Below, piece after piece: positions 43,054 to 51,963 of a stretch of DNA of 64,000 nucleotides. The stretch is taken from positions 31,669-95,668 of the IMG/VR virus record IMGVR_UViG_3300022591_000004; one strand, given 5' to 3'. This stretch comes from a virus. A program made the position numbers and the translations under genes. The notes under the pieces were generated by a model. The model was not told the origin of the DNA and did not search any database. It worked only from the letters and a program-made list of their open reading frames with translations. Numbering within the stretch: position 1 is the stretch's first letter; each line of letters opens with the position of its first letter.

Positions 43054-44022
43054 TTAAGATAGGTAAGCGTTGCCTGCGAATTGGTTTGAGAAGGTGAGAG
43101 TTAATGAGTCCAGAGTGGTGTACGAAATCTCTCCTTCGTAAATTGTACCGCCTGAATCACGAACTGTAACGTTAGGGTAGAACCCTAAGTTATGATTAAC
43201 GACCCAAGTACTAGCCGCCACCGACTGAGTGTGTACGTAAGACACTCGGGAAGTAGTGAAGTACTTGTTTACAGTTCCTTCAGGAAGGTCGTCTGTTGAT
43301 GCAAGGGAAATTCCAGCAATAGCATCAGCTAGTTGCTGGGCAGAAATACCCCCACCTTGTAGACCTTGAATACCTTGAGCACCTTGTGCGCCCTGAGTAC
43401 CCGTACCTGTCGTTCCCTGTAAACCTTGTGTTCCTTGGGTGCCATTTGCACCTTGGATGCCTTGTGCTCCTTGTGAGCCATTAGCTCCTTGAATACCTGC
43501 GGCTCCTTGCACACCTGTAGCGCCTTGAATTCCGCCAGCACCTTGAATACCCTGAGCTCCTACGGGACCAACTGCTCCCTGAATACCTTGAGTTCCGCCA
43601 GCACCTTGAACTCCTGCAGCACCCTGAATTCCTTGAGCGCCTTGTGCTCCCGAACCAGTAGCACCTTGAATGCCTTGAGCACCTGAGATGCTTCCTACGT
43701 TCTCCCAAGCGCTGCCATTCCATACATAAAGCAAACCAGATACTAAGTAAGCATCCCCAGAGTTTCCTGTAGGATGTGCGGCAACAAGTTCAGCTTGAGA
43801 TGAGTACGAACCAAGAATAGAAACAGATTTTCCTGCAATACCTTGTGCACCCTGAATACCAGTACCTGTTGCGCCCTGTATGCCTTGTGCACCCTGCATA
43901 CCTTGTGCGCCTTGTACACCGCGTGCGCCACCCTGTCCTACAACAACAACATTAGGTCCCTGTGGATTAACATTTTGGATGCCGCAGGTGTGACGCGTGC
44001 CCACGCAACGACATCTAGTCAA
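43054..44022 (-). CDS. Collagen-like tail fibre protein with Cys-rich head
   Basis: A 322-residue protein. The start is TTG 44022, with AGGTG 7 nt upstream and an 8-nt overlap with the upstream gene; no ATG fits. The head TRCRCVGTRHTCG has three cysteines. The collagen-like part (GARGVQGAQGMQGAQGIQG and later GAVGPVGAQG) covers residues 33-60 and 115-230, followed by the fibre tip NKYFTTSRVSYVH and FYPNVTVRDSGGTIYEGEI. It resembles the other fibre genes closely in its tip region. Confidence 0.75.
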   Translation of the reverse strand: MTRCRCVGTRHTCGIQNVNPQGPNVVVVGQGGARGVQGAQGMQGAQGIQGATGTGIQGAQGIAGKSVSILGSYSSQAELVAAHPTGNSGDAYLVSGLLYVWNGSAWENVGSISGAQGIQGATGSGAQGAQGIQGAAGVQGAGGTQGIQGAVGPVGAQGIQGAGGIQGATGVQGAAGIQGANGSQGAQGIQGANGTQGTQGLQGTTGTGTQGAQGAQGIQGLQGGGISAQQLADAIAGISLASTDDLPEGTVNKYFTTSRVSYVHTQSVAASTWVVNHNLGFYPNVTVRDSGGTIYEGEISYTTLDSLTLTFSNQFAGNAYLS

Positions 44023-45079
44023 GGGTCACCTGCTGAGTGGTGAAGACCTGCCCACGAAGATAGGTGTTTTCATAGCTACTGTCGTCTGTGGCTGTTGCCT
44101 GCAGGTCCCAAAATGCGCGAGGAGGAATGTAGGCCGTAGAGCTACGGTCTAGTGACAAACGAAGTTTGCTTAGGCTTTCAGATGTAGAGATAACTTCAAT
44201 ATTAAATGAGGCGTACAAAGAAGGGGCATTGGGATATGTGCGAATTTGCGCTTTCCAAGTAAGGCCCGTGATATCAAACGGAAAGTCTATTTCTTCTGCA
44301 TAAGAGTCACCTTGGTACAAAACAATATCTTGAATCTCTACATAGCTTGGGAAAGGTTCTCGTCCCATAAGGTCATTCTGAATATATACGCGTTCTGGGG
44401 CACGAGAATCGTCAATTTCTTGAGCCATGTACACAGGAACAAGCTTGTTGGTAGTACGAGAAACGCGTCGAAGCGTTCCCATCTCCGTACGCCATAAACC
44501 AATATTAAGCTGAGCACATAGCTGGTGGTACTGGTCCCATCGGTTTTGGATAGTCTCAGTTAGCTGGCGGTACCGTTCAGAGCGCGGAATACTTACGCCA
44601 TCTGGTGCAGCGATATCAATATCAAAAGAGGCGTCTGTAGCAAGTGCCCATAGAGCCTCAATAGTTGCAAGAATAGCAATTGGGTATTCCTCGACAGGAG
44701 GAATAAGTCCGATAGTCATTTGACTACCTAAACCATTTGTTCGTTGATACGTGTGCTGAGTAACAGCGGTATTAACAAAAGTGCATATATCGTCATCTGT
44801 AAAGTAACGAAAAACATTTCCTGTAATAACAACAGAAGAGTTTGCTGGGGGAGCGGTAATAAAGTGAATGACACCGACGTCAGGTTCTGCGGTGTAGCCT
44901 GTCGGGTAGGCTACTGGGGACCCATTAACGGATACTACTAAGGTATTCAGGTCAATAGGGTGAATAGCTAAAGGGTAGTCTTTAGTAGACCCATCTCCCG
45001 TAAAGCTAAGAGCAAACTGTTTTGGCTGGTCACCTAGCTCTAAGCGTACGCGTGAGGTCAAATCGTACAAGTTTGCCAC
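44015..45079 (-). CDS. Neck/fibre-attachment protein (BppU-like C-terminus)
   Basis: A 354-residue protein. GTG 45079 is chosen because AAGGAG lies 7 nt upstream. The N-terminal part (LTSRVRLELGDQPKQFALSFTG and FVNTAVTQHTYQR) recalls connector or head-tail-adaptor proteins. Near residues 250-350 there is a beta domain IVLYQGDSYAEEIDFPFDITGLTWKAQIR, LRLSLDRSSTAYIP, FWDLQATATDDS, which resembles the BppU N-terminal fold used to fasten fibres. It heads the fibre operon, downstream of a promoter. Confidence 0.65.
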   Translation of the reverse strand: MANLYDLTSRVRLELGDQPKQFALSFTGDGSTKDYPLAIHPIDLNTLVVSVNGSPVAYPTGYTAEPDVGVIHFITAPPANSSVVITGNVFRYFTDDDICTFVNTAVTQHTYQRTNGLGSQMTIGLIPPVEEYPIAILATIEALWALATDASFDIDIAAPDGVSIPRSERYRQLTETIQNRWDQYHQLCAQLNIGLWRTEMGTLRRVSRTTNKLVPVYMAQEIDDSRAPERVYIQNDLMGREPFPSYVEIQDIVLYQGDSYAEEIDFPFDITGLTWKAQIRTYPNAPSLYASFNIEVISTSESLSKLRLSLDRSSTAYIPPRAFWDLQATATDDSSYENTYLRGQVFTTQQVTLD

Positions 45080-45095
45080 GTACACTCCTTACTAC

Positions 45096-45125
45096 GGTAT
45101 ATCCAATGATGACGCTAAATCTCAA
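45096..45125 (-). promoter_or_regulatory. Sigma70-like promoter of the fibre operon
   Basis: On the minus strand TTGAGA (45120-45125) and TATACC (45096-45101) are separated by 18 nt. They lie between a terminator hairpin and the first gene of the fibre operon. Confidence 0.5.
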
Positions 45126-45147
45126 AAAAATCTCTACATACGAAGAA

Positions 45148-45165
45148 GGCGCCCCGAAAGGCGCC
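45148..45165 (-). terminator. Hairpin after the gene at 45.2-45.5 kb
   Basis: GGCGCC and GGCGCC pair over 6 bp around a short CCGAAA loop, giving a GC-rich terminator-like hairpin after the small gene. The T run is weak. Confidence 0.55.
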
Positions 45166-45185
45166 CACTCCAACCGCATAACGTT

Positions 45186-45548
45186 TTAGATAACGTTTGC
45201 TAGGTAACCTTTTTCTTGAAGGTGCTGAGCAACGTGCTTAGTAACCTTATACTTTTGGCCCTTTTTAAAGTTGTAGTTATTACCCGAGCCAAGGGTCATA
45301 TTCTCGATATCCTCAACTACACGAATAACAACATCTGCGTCATTACTCAATACGGTTGGCTCATCTACGATAACTGTCTGACGGTCTGGAACAGTCGCGT
45401 CAACAACTTCTGTTTCTAGCTTAATCTGTGCCTCGGCTGTTGCCATAGACATAGAACTTGCACGTCCTTGCATCTCTTCGAGGTTAGCTTCGACCATAGC
45501 TTCACGCACACGGCCAGTAACGTCGGAGGGCTTTGCTTTTGCTGCCAT
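45186..45548 (-). CDS. Hypothetical capsid-region protein
   Basis: A 120-residue protein. ATG 45548 has GGAG upstream and fits better than a TTG 15 nt earlier. The sequence is helical: TGRVREAMVEANLEEMQGRA, then a Val/Asp-rich section (VVDATVPDRQTVIVDEPTV), then FKKGQKYKVTKHVAQHLQEKGYL at the C-terminus, a pattern of short beta barrel/helix found in capsid-region proteins. It lies between the capsid gene and the fibre operon. The terminal segment resembles head-tail connector or head-fibre anchors, but this is weak. Confidence 0.55.
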   Translation of the reverse strand: MAAKAKPSDVTGRVREAMVEANLEEMQGRASSMSMATAEAQIKLETEVVDATVPDRQTVIVDEPTVLSNDADVVIRVVEDIENMTLGSGNNYNFKKGQKYKVTKHVAQHLQEKGYLANVI

Positions 45549-45586
45549 TGTATTTTTCTCCAATTTAATGTCTCGGTTAGATAAGA

Positions 45587-45604
45587 CGGGCCCCGAAGGG
45601 CCCG
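45587..45604 (-). terminator. Hairpin with TTCG loop after the capsid gene
   Basis: CGGGCCC and GGGCCCG form a 7-bp stem with a TTCG tetraloop, directly after the major capsid protein stop. The following T run is weak. It probably caps the abundant capsid message. Confidence 0.65.
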
Positions 45605-45621
45605 CCCTTTAAGCTATTTAA

Positions 45622-46692
45622 TTAATTGGTCTCCGCAATGACTACGGCCTGGTCTGTGATTAGGCCAAGTCCGAAGATTGAGTACCAAGCAAGTGCGTGC
45701 TCACGACCGAAGTCCAAGATACCGCCATCGCGGAGCTCGACTGGAAGTGAGATTGCGTGACCGAATGCGTTATCTCCAATGAAGATAGCTGAGTAGCGGT
45801 CAGATGAACCATTACCTGTGTAGGTAGCTGGAGTTGTGTAGCCTCCACCAGGAGTTACTGTTGGGTTAGCAACAGCTGTATCAGTGGTGTAGCTAGTACC
45901 TGCGCCACCAGCAACCTTGAGAACCTGTGTGGTCTCAATGAATACTGTGTCGTACAAGCGGCCGATTTCACCGAGCATGAAGTTACCTGGAGCTGCGTAC
46001 TTGGTGACTTCGATGAACTCAGGATTGTCACGGAGCTTGCGGCTCTGGTGTGGGTGAACGAAGGCAACGTAGGTCTCGCCCAACCGAGGGATGTTCTTGG
46101 TTGAGAGTGTCTCAACTGCATCCTTAACAGTGTGGGTGGTGAGGTTGAAGTTACCTGTCATAGAAGCACGTGAGGTGCCCTTTGTACCGTCTGCGTACCA
46201 GTTGTTGACAGCTGACAAACCAGAACGGTCTTCACCGTAGATGGTTGAGGTAGCTGCGTAGAGGGTATCGCGTGAAAGCTGGTCAAGATAGACAGCCATG
46301 TTGCGACCCAAGAGACGTGAAGCAGAGGCCATAACATCATCGAATGATGCGTTGAGCAAGAGCTCAGACACTGCAAGTGCGTAGCCGTGTTCAGCAACAG
46401 TGATTGAGAACTGTTGTGCGGTCAACGCGTTGGTCTGCATGCGGACACCTTCGACAAGCGGTGAAGCGAAGCCGAGGTTGTTGTAACGCATGAAGTTGAT
46501 TTGAAGACCAGGAGCAACACCGAGTTCAGTCTTCTTGACTGCGAACTGCTCGAAGCGAAGGATAGGCATAGCCTGGAACAAGATTTCCTTGGACCAGATT
46601 GTCTGAATCGCTTGAGTCAGCTGGGTGTTGGTACCTGAGTATGCTGTAGGTGCTGCGGCAAGATTGCCTGTACCTGTAATACTTGATGCCAT
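45622..46692 (-). CDS. Major capsid protein (HK97 fold)
   Basis: A 356-residue protein. QAIQTIWSKEILFQAMPILRFEQFA, then NFMRYNNLGFASPLVEG and EHGYALAVSELLLNASFDD with LGRNMAVYLDQLSRDTLYAA fit N4-gp56-like major capsid proteins. The C-terminal end has YSAIFIGDNAFGHAISLPVELRD and FGREHALAWYSIFGLGLI. It follows the scaffold gene, in the usual head-gene order. Codon use is strongly biased to C/G third bases, as expected for a highly made protein. Confidence 0.92.
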   Translation of the reverse strand: MASSITGTGNLAAAPTAYSGTNTQLTQAIQTIWSKEILFQAMPILRFEQFAVKKTELGVAPGLQINFMRYNNLGFASPLVEGVRMQTNALTAQQFSITVAEHGYALAVSELLLNASFDDVMASASRLLGRNMAVYLDQLSRDTLYAATSTIYGEDRSGLSAVNNWYADGTKGTSRASMTGNFNLTTHTVKDAVETLSTKNIPRLGETYVAFVHPHQSRKLRDNPEFIEVTKYAAPGNFMLGEIGRLYDTVFIETTQVLKVAGGAGTSYTTDTAVANPTVTPGGGYTTPATYTGNGSSDRYSAIFIGDNAFGHAISLPVELRDGGILDFGREHALAWYSIFGLGLITDQAVVIAETN

Positions 46693-46735
46693 TTAGCTTT
46701 GACTCCTTGATTGGATTGGATTGGGGGGTTTAGGG

Positions 46736-47527
46736 TTATCCGAACAAGCCCTTTGTCTTCCCCTGAGCACCAGGGCTCAAAAGACGACTTCTGTATTTAG
46801 CGTATTCTTGGACAGACATTGACTGAATGTCTTCAGCCGTAAACTGACGATTCTCCGAATTAGTTTCCAGTGGTCCAGCTGCAGGAAGAGTTGTGCTCGT
46901 TCCACGCATTTCTTTACGGGCATTTTGCATTGCTGCTTGTGCCGATTCGAGAATTCTTGCAGAACGCTCCTTAAGATTATCCACACTAGCTTGAAGTTCT
47001 TCGCGGGTATTGCCTGCGATGAGGTCAACAAGTTCAGGAATAATATTGTCGCGTTCTTGGTCTAACACTTGCTGCCGATATTGCTGCAAGTCTGCATACG
47101 TTCTTTCACGCTCCAGAAGAGCGAAGGCACGTTCGCGTTCCTGACGCTCACGCTCCAACTGCTCTGTCCACTCGGCTTCTTTAAGCTTGATTAAGTCCTT
47201 GGCGTCCAAGTCGTTTTCAAGCTTAGCTTTCTGCTTAGCTTCCTTTTCAGCAGCTTCCGCCGCTTCCTTTTCAGCCTTACGAGCGGCCTTTTCTTCTTTT
47301 TCTTTCTTTAGCGCTGCAACTTCTGCCTTCAGTTGGTCTACAACAGGATAAAGCTTATCCTTTTCTTGTGAACGAACTTTTGCAAGGTCGTCCTCAGTGT
47401 AGAACTTCTGTGTAGAAGTCGGTGCTTCCTCAGTAACAGTAGGTGCGTCAACACCCGACACGTTAACTACTGGAGCGGTATTAGCTTCTGCTTCAAAAGC
47501 AGACGCCATGTTCTCTGCAGTACTCAT
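46736..47527 (-). CDS. Scaffold protein
   Basis: A 263-residue, highly charged helical protein. ATG 47527 has AAAGGAT just upstream and replaces a longer form. EEAPTSTQKFYTEDDLAKVRSQEKDKL is followed by a long Glu/Lys/Ala coiled coil (residues 70-190), and the C-terminal part is less charged. This composition and the place directly upstream of the capsid gene identify a scaffold. Confidence 0.85.
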   Translation of the reverse strand: MSTAENMASAFEAEANTAPVVNVSGVDAPTVTEEAPTSTQKFYTEDDLAKVRSQEKDKLYPVVDQLKAEVAALKKEKEEKAARKAEKEAAEAAEKEAKQKAKLENDLDAKDLIKLKEAEWTEQLERERQERERAFALLERERTYADLQQYRQQVLDQERDNIIPELVDLIAGNTREELQASVDNLKERSARILESAQAAMQNARKEMRGTSTTLPAAGPLETNSENRQFTAEDIQSMSVQEYAKYRSRLLSPGAQGKTKGLFG

Positions 47528-47642
47528 AGCTATATCCTTTGATTCTAGGGGTCGTTGTCCGAAGTGAGAGCTCATATGACCAAACGGTTGTCTTGCTATA
47601 TTTAATTTTTCTCTAACAGCACGAAAAAATCAGGCTAAACCC

Positions 47643-49364
47643 TTATCTTTCGTACTCTTCTGGATTACGACGTTGAGGCAACATCGTTCCATAAGCTTCA
47701 GTGACTAACTTGTTGCGCAAGTCAGCTTCGCCCATATTTGCTTCCGCAAGGGCCTCATCCATAACAGGTGCTACTGGCTGCATAGGTGCTTGTGCTCCAG
47801 CGCTAGAACCAGGTGTAGGTGCTCCTGGCTGACCCATAGGGGCGCCACCAGTACCAACAAGAGAACCTGTCAATTCTGCAATTTCGGTTTCAATTTGAGT
47901 CTGGAGAAGCTTGAGAGCACCATCTGCTGTAGCGTCGTCCAAGAGCTCTTGACGGATTTCATTGAGCTTCTCAGCAGGAAATTCCTCGCCCAAGGTACGA
48001 AGTGCGCCTTCCTTAGACTCCAGACCAAGGGAAAGAAGGGTCTGGATTTCGTTAAGCGCGATTAATTTATCTAGTGGCAGTGGCTGTGGGAACTGTACAT
48101 AGGAACGATAGGTAAGTGGGTCTTGTGGGTCTAGCTTGTCCAGCTGACCCTTCTTAAGCTTCACATCAGTGGTTGGGTCCCAGGTGAAGGTCTCAGGCTC
48201 TTTGACTGCAAGGCTGAGGAGGATGAGCTCATTAACGCGCTCTAATCCATGTGCGTACTGAATAATCTTCTGGTGATAGCGATTCATCAGCGGTTGAAAT
48301 TGGATAGAGAGTGCTACACCAGAAGTATTTGAAATAGGCTGTGCTTGTCCCAAAGCTGTTTCAGGGACACCAATCATTTCGTGCATGGCCTTCTTAAGCA
48401 TTGCTAGGTATTCCATAGCGCCTTTGAGACCCTGTGAACCGCCTTCAAGGTTTTCTACACGAGCGTCTTTAGGAAGACCTCCCCAGACCTTGTTAGCGCC
48501 CTTCTCTAGCTGAGAGGCCTTTGCGCCAATAATGACAGTAACAGGAGCAGCGTGATAATTAACAATATCCGCAATGTCCGTCGCCGTTTCATTATAGGTT
48601 CGGTTAATGTTGATAATATCGTTGCAGTCCGAGAGACCCCAAGGTGAACCAGAGATACGCACATTAGGAATGTGCACAACAGGGATAACACCAAGAGGGT
48701 TCGGGCGAGAGTCAATAAGTTCATCGTTGATGTACTCCTCAATCATGTCATCCGTCAAGATTTCGGTGTACGTAAATACCTGACGCGTGCCTTCAAGCGA
48801 CGTACCCCAGAAGCGATACTTAAGCTTAAAACGAATAAGACGCTCACGGTCGTGAGGATGGAATTCTGGAAAAGCGAACGACGAGTTAAGAGGTAGGATA
48901 CGGACACGTCCAGGGTGAGTGCGCCCAGCAGAATCCACATAAGCTTCTTCATACGCCACCTTAATAAAGCAGTCGCCTGACACTGAGCCTTGCTGTCCGA
49001 TTTCCCACAGAACAGTGGCTTTGTTGTTGTCTACTTCCCATACCCTCTCAAGCAGGTCTGGCACGATTGCTTCCGTTTCTTTCGGGGAACGGAAGGAGAC
49101 CCCTTTGCCGAAAGTGAAGTTAATAACAAAATCAGTAAAGGCGCGATAATAATTAAGGGCAATTTGAGACTCGCCTACTTGACGGCGATAAGAATAGTGA
49201 TGGCCTAAGTACATAGCCCAGTTGAGGCTATAACGGTTTAGACGAGGGCCGTGAACTTCAAATTCTTCATCCGCTAGCTCTACGAGTCCTAACGGGGAGA
49301 TGGAGATTGTTAAGTCGCTTGACGCCGCTCTATACGAGGGGGGTGAAAAGTCAATCGAACTCAC
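47643..49364 (-). CDS. Portal protein
   Basis: A 573-residue protein starting at GTG 49364 with GGAGG upstream. It contains NYYRAFTDFVINFTFGKGVSF, WEIGQQGSVSGDCFIKVAYEEAY, NINRTYNETATDIADIVNYHAAPVTVIIGAK and MIGVPETALGQAQPISNTSGVALSIQFQPLM, segments typical of dodecameric portals (DUF-type). It lies between the terminase and scaffold genes. The C-terminal tail is rich in Pro, Gly and Ala. Confidence 0.9.
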   Translation of the reverse strand: MSSIDFSPPSYRAASSDLTISISPLGLVELADEEFEVHGPRLNRYSLNWAMYLGHHYSYRRQVGESQIALNYYRAFTDFVINFTFGKGVSFRSPKETEAIVPDLLERVWEVDNNKATVLWEIGQQGSVSGDCFIKVAYEEAYVDSAGRTHPGRVRILPLNSSFAFPEFHPHDRERLIRFKLKYRFWGTSLEGTRQVFTYTEILTDDMIEEYINDELIDSRPNPLGVIPVVHIPNVRISGSPWGLSDCNDIININRTYNETATDIADIVNYHAAPVTVIIGAKASQLEKGANKVWGGLPKDARVENLEGGSQGLKGAMEYLAMLKKAMHEMIGVPETALGQAQPISNTSGVALSIQFQPLMNRYHQKIIQYAHGLERVNELILLSLAVKEPETFTWDPTTDVKLKKGQLDKLDPQDPLTYRSYVQFPQPLPLDKLIALNEIQTLLSLGLESKEGALRTLGEEFPAEKLNEIRQELLDDATADGALKLLQTQIETEIAELTGSLVGTGGAPMGQPGAPTPGSSAGAQAPMQPVAPVMDEALAEANMGEADLRNKLVTEAYGTMLPQRRNPEEYER

Positions 49365-49394
49365 TTAATTCCCTCCGACAAATCTAGTGGGTAA

Positions 49395-49417
49395 ACCATA
49401 GCACAATTATCGACAAA
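49395..49417 (-). promoter_or_regulatory. 23-nt motif upstream of portal (late-promoter candidate, copy B)
   Basis: TTTGTCGATAATTGTGCTATGGT on the minus strand, about 30 nt upstream of the portal GTG. It shares TTTGTCGAYAA and TATG(C/G)T at identical spacing with the copy upstream of terminase at 51964-51986 (16 of 23 positions match). Confidence 0.55.
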
Positions 49418-49434
49418 TCGTTAAAAAGATTAAT

Positions 49435-49749
49435 TTAGAAACGCTTAAAGCTTTCGCCATTAATGTTGTTTTTTCCGATTGGCTTGGTTACTTTTTTCTT
49501 TTGCTGCTCTTCTTGTTTATCTTTTGCTTCTTGCACATAATCACGGAATCGAGGGTCTACTTGGCCCTTGTTCTTTACGAACTGTCCGCCCATTTGAGAG
49601 TACTTAGCATGGACCCAGTGGGCCGCTGCAGGGGACGGATACTTAGCGAATTTAGTGCGAGCTTGCATAGTAATCATGTTCCAAAGTTTTGGATTCGCAG
49701 GCGTTTGGTCTGGCGATTCCTTTACTTCTTTACCTCGGATGAGGGCCAT
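49435..49749 (-). CDS. Hypothetical protein (head region)
   Basis: A 104-residue basic helical protein: NPKLWNMITMQARTKFAKYPSPAAAHWVHAKYSQMGGQFV, then VQEAKDKQEEQQKKKVTKP. The K-Y-P-S-P-A-A-x-x-W-V pattern is of a type seen near terminase and portal genes in phages of this group. Function unknown. The portal gene and the 23-nt motif follow. Confidence 0.6.
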   Translation of the reverse strand: MALIRGKEVKESPDQTPANPKLWNMITMQARTKFAKYPSPAAAHWVHAKYSQMGGQFVKNKGQVDPRFRDYVQEAKDKQEEQQKKKVTKPIGKNNINGESFKRF

Positions 49750-49773
49750 GAAAACTCCTTAGATACCTCAAAT

Positions 49774-49797
49774 CCCAGCCCCTAAATAGAGGCTGGG
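49774..49797 (-). terminator. Hairpin after the gene at 49.8-50.2 kb
   Basis: CCCAGCC and GGCTGGG form a 7-bp stem around a 10-nt loop, just after the upstream gene's stop. There is only a short T run. Confidence 0.45.
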
Positions 49798-49811
49798 TTC
49801 GAGTAGTTAAA

Positions 49812-50210
49812 TTAGTCTTGGACGACTGATGGGTTAAGACGCTGCTGATGTGAACCGTTGCGAACAACTTCTTCGATGCGGTTATCACCATGGTCAGCAA
49901 ATGCACCGTTTGAGAACTCAGTAAGAGTATCTGGTGCTTCTACCCAAGCTGCTGAACCGACGTGAGCGCGCTCGCGCATTGTCTCCTCAGCTGGCTTTTC
50001 AAATACGTTTGCATTACGGTTTGGACGACCTGCTGCTGGGATATAACCCTGCATTGCGCCCTTTGAGAATTCGTTTGGAACATCGGTGTCTGTTGCGATA
50101 CCTTCTTCAAAACGAAGTGGGCCGCGCTGTCCTGGTGTTGCTGGGGACATCTTGCGGTCGTATACGTTGCCAGGACGTTCTGGCATCTTTGGTGCTGGTG
50201 CAATTGTCAT
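49812..50210 (-). CDS. Hypothetical structural-type protein
   Basis: A 132-residue protein with repeated features: MSPATPGQRGPLRFEEGIA, DTDVPNEFSKGAMQGYIPA, and LTEFSNGAFADHGDNRIEE, giving a duplicated (N/S)EFS(K/N)GA motif. The two-fold repeat suggests that it is a structural protein or cement-like component in the head region. RBS is good. Unknown family. Confidence 0.55.
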   Translation of the reverse strand: MTIAPAPKMPERPGNVYDRKMSPATPGQRGPLRFEEGIATDTDVPNEFSKGAMQGYIPAAGRPNRNANVFEKPAEETMRERAHVGSAAWVEAPDTLTEFSNGAFADHGDNRIEEVVRNGSHQQRLNPSVVQD

Positions 50211-50288
50211 TAATGACTCCTTGTTAGGTTGAGGACCTCGTATAAAAGTGTCCTACAAAACAAGCCAATAATCTGGATAAAATACCTT

Positions 50289-51878
50289 TTATCTAAAGAA
50301 CGGGCTTGAGGACACTTCTACAGAGGGCATCGTTAAGTCCATAGTTAACGAGCACGCAATCGCCAAAGAGTCGGCAAAGTCATCGTGGGCATGCGCTTCA
50401 TCAGGGGCATGAGCCAAAAAGTTTGGGCCCTGAAACTTCGTCTCTAGGTCAGACATCTGCTGATAGAAGCGCTTCCACGTACGTAAACGGCGAGTTTTTG
50501 CATGAGCAGGCCATCCCACCATACGACGGTCGATAAGGGCTTTCAGGTGCTTCCAGCGCTTTGACTGCTCAGACTGGCTACTACCAAGTGAATGAACTTC
50601 AGCTCTAGGAAGAAGAATCTTTAGGCGTTGGGCAACTGCGTCACCTACACCGTTGGCATCTACTCCTACCGCAAGAACGTCATAGCTAGATAGAAACTGA
50701 ACTATCTGGAAGTATTGGTCTTCCCAGTCATCACCTTGTAGTTCTAGCCAGTTTAAGATTCTATGGTCAAAATACCCAAACTCATCTGGGCGGTCCCAAT
50801 CCACCCACACTACGGTTACTACTGTGGAGTCAACCTTACGTGCAGGGTCAATACCTACAACAACAGGGGAACGATGCCACGCCTTTACTGTTTCTTGAGA
50901 CGTGTCTCCGAGCTCATCAAGAACGTTAGAGGTGACGAACATACCTCTATCGAGTAACCACTTACAGTTGTATGACATCTGGAACTCATCTGAGTCCTCA
51001 CCAATGCGCAGCATTTCTTTTTTAATGTACTTGCCGTAGTTAGGGCTTACCTTAGCGACATCTTTGTAATCCCACTGAAAATGGTTTTGACGACCACGAG
51101 CGGTTTGACGGCGCCTATTTAACTGGATAGCTCGGTAAAAATTATTCTTATGAGTAGTCGGAGTACCTGTCTTAATCATGGTTCCGTTATACGCCGCGAG
51201 CATAGGAGAGATAGATTTAGAGACTACGAAGTCATCTGCCTCTTGGCACTCATCAATAACAATAAGATGGAACGACTTAGATTCAATCTTTGCACGAGGG
51301 TTAGCAGTCATCATCATAAGAGATGAGCCAGACTTACGAAGTTTAATCTGTCGAGTAACACCAGCTACTTTACCGATAGAGTCATCAATCTCAGGGTCGC
51401 CCAAAATCTCTAGGGCACGCTCAGAAGTCAACCGATTGACGGTACGACCAAATAACGTTTCTACCTGTGTCTCTACAGGAGCAAACATACCTACCCATAA
51501 ACCGTGCTTAAATTTGCCCAAGAGGTCTGGGTAGTGAGGGGCTAGGTGAGGAAGTAGCACCATAAGCGCAGCTACAGTGTTAGCGATAGTCTCTGATTTG
51601 CCTGACTGACGGGCCGCAAGAGCGGTGATTTCTTCACCGTCATTGATAATTACGGACTCGATAATACGTCGCGCTAAAGGTAGCTGGTAAGGGCGAAGGG
51701 CGTGGTCATCCCCTGGCTCAACGCCTACAAGGGCATCCATAAATTGGATAGTGCGGTCGATAAACCGCTGAACAAATTCTTTAGAAAGTTCATCAAGCTC
51801 TTCTTCCTCATCTTCAGGAGGGGGCGACTCGAACTCGTCTAGCTCTTCGTCTTCGTCAAAAAACTCTTGCTCGCTCAT
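50289..51878 (-). CDS. Terminase large subunit
   Basis: A 529-residue protein. Walker A is TALAARQSGKSET near residues 85-97 and Walker B is HLIVIDECQEADDFV near residues 205-219. GIDPARKVDSTVVTVV near residue 340 starts the nuclease domain, with GVDANGVGDAVAQRL and HDDFADSLAIACSLT later as acidic active-site segments. It packages DNA through the portal. Unlike many phages no separate small subunit is obvious next to it. A 23-nt motif upstream may be its promoter. Confidence 0.95.
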   Translation of the reverse strand: MSEQEFFDEDEELDEFESPPPEDEEEELDELSKEFVQRFIDRTIQFMDALVGVEPGDDHALRPYQLPLARRIIESVIINDGEEITALAARQSGKSETIANTVAALMVLLPHLAPHYPDLLGKFKHGLWVGMFAPVETQVETLFGRTVNRLTSERALEILGDPEIDDSIGKVAGVTRQIKLRKSGSSLMMMTANPRAKIESKSFHLIVIDECQEADDFVVSKSISPMLAAYNGTMIKTGTPTTHKNNFYRAIQLNRRRQTARGRQNHFQWDYKDVAKVSPNYGKYIKKEMLRIGEDSDEFQMSYNCKWLLDRGMFVTSNVLDELGDTSQETVKAWHRSPVVVGIDPARKVDSTVVTVVWVDWDRPDEFGYFDHRILNWLELQGDDWEDQYFQIVQFLSSYDVLAVGVDANGVGDAVAQRLKILLPRAEVHSLGSSQSEQSKRWKHLKALIDRRMVGWPAHAKTRRLRTWKRFYQQMSDLETKFQGPNFLAHAPDEAHAHDDFADSLAIACSLTMDLTMPSVEVSSSPFFR

Positions 51879-51903
51879 ATCATCCTTATATTAAAAGCGG
51901 TAA

Positions 51904-51924
51904 GCCTGGGTCAGAAACCCAGGC
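51904..51924 (-). terminator. Hairpin upstream of terminase gene
   Basis: GCCTGGGT and ACCCAGGC make an 8-bp stem with a 5-nt loop. It lies about 25 nt before the terminase start. Little T run follows, so it may be an RNA-stability hairpin in the leader. Confidence 0.5.
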
Positions 51925-51963
51925 CGACCGTTGCCACACGGGGAGAAGGAAGAGGCAAGCATT

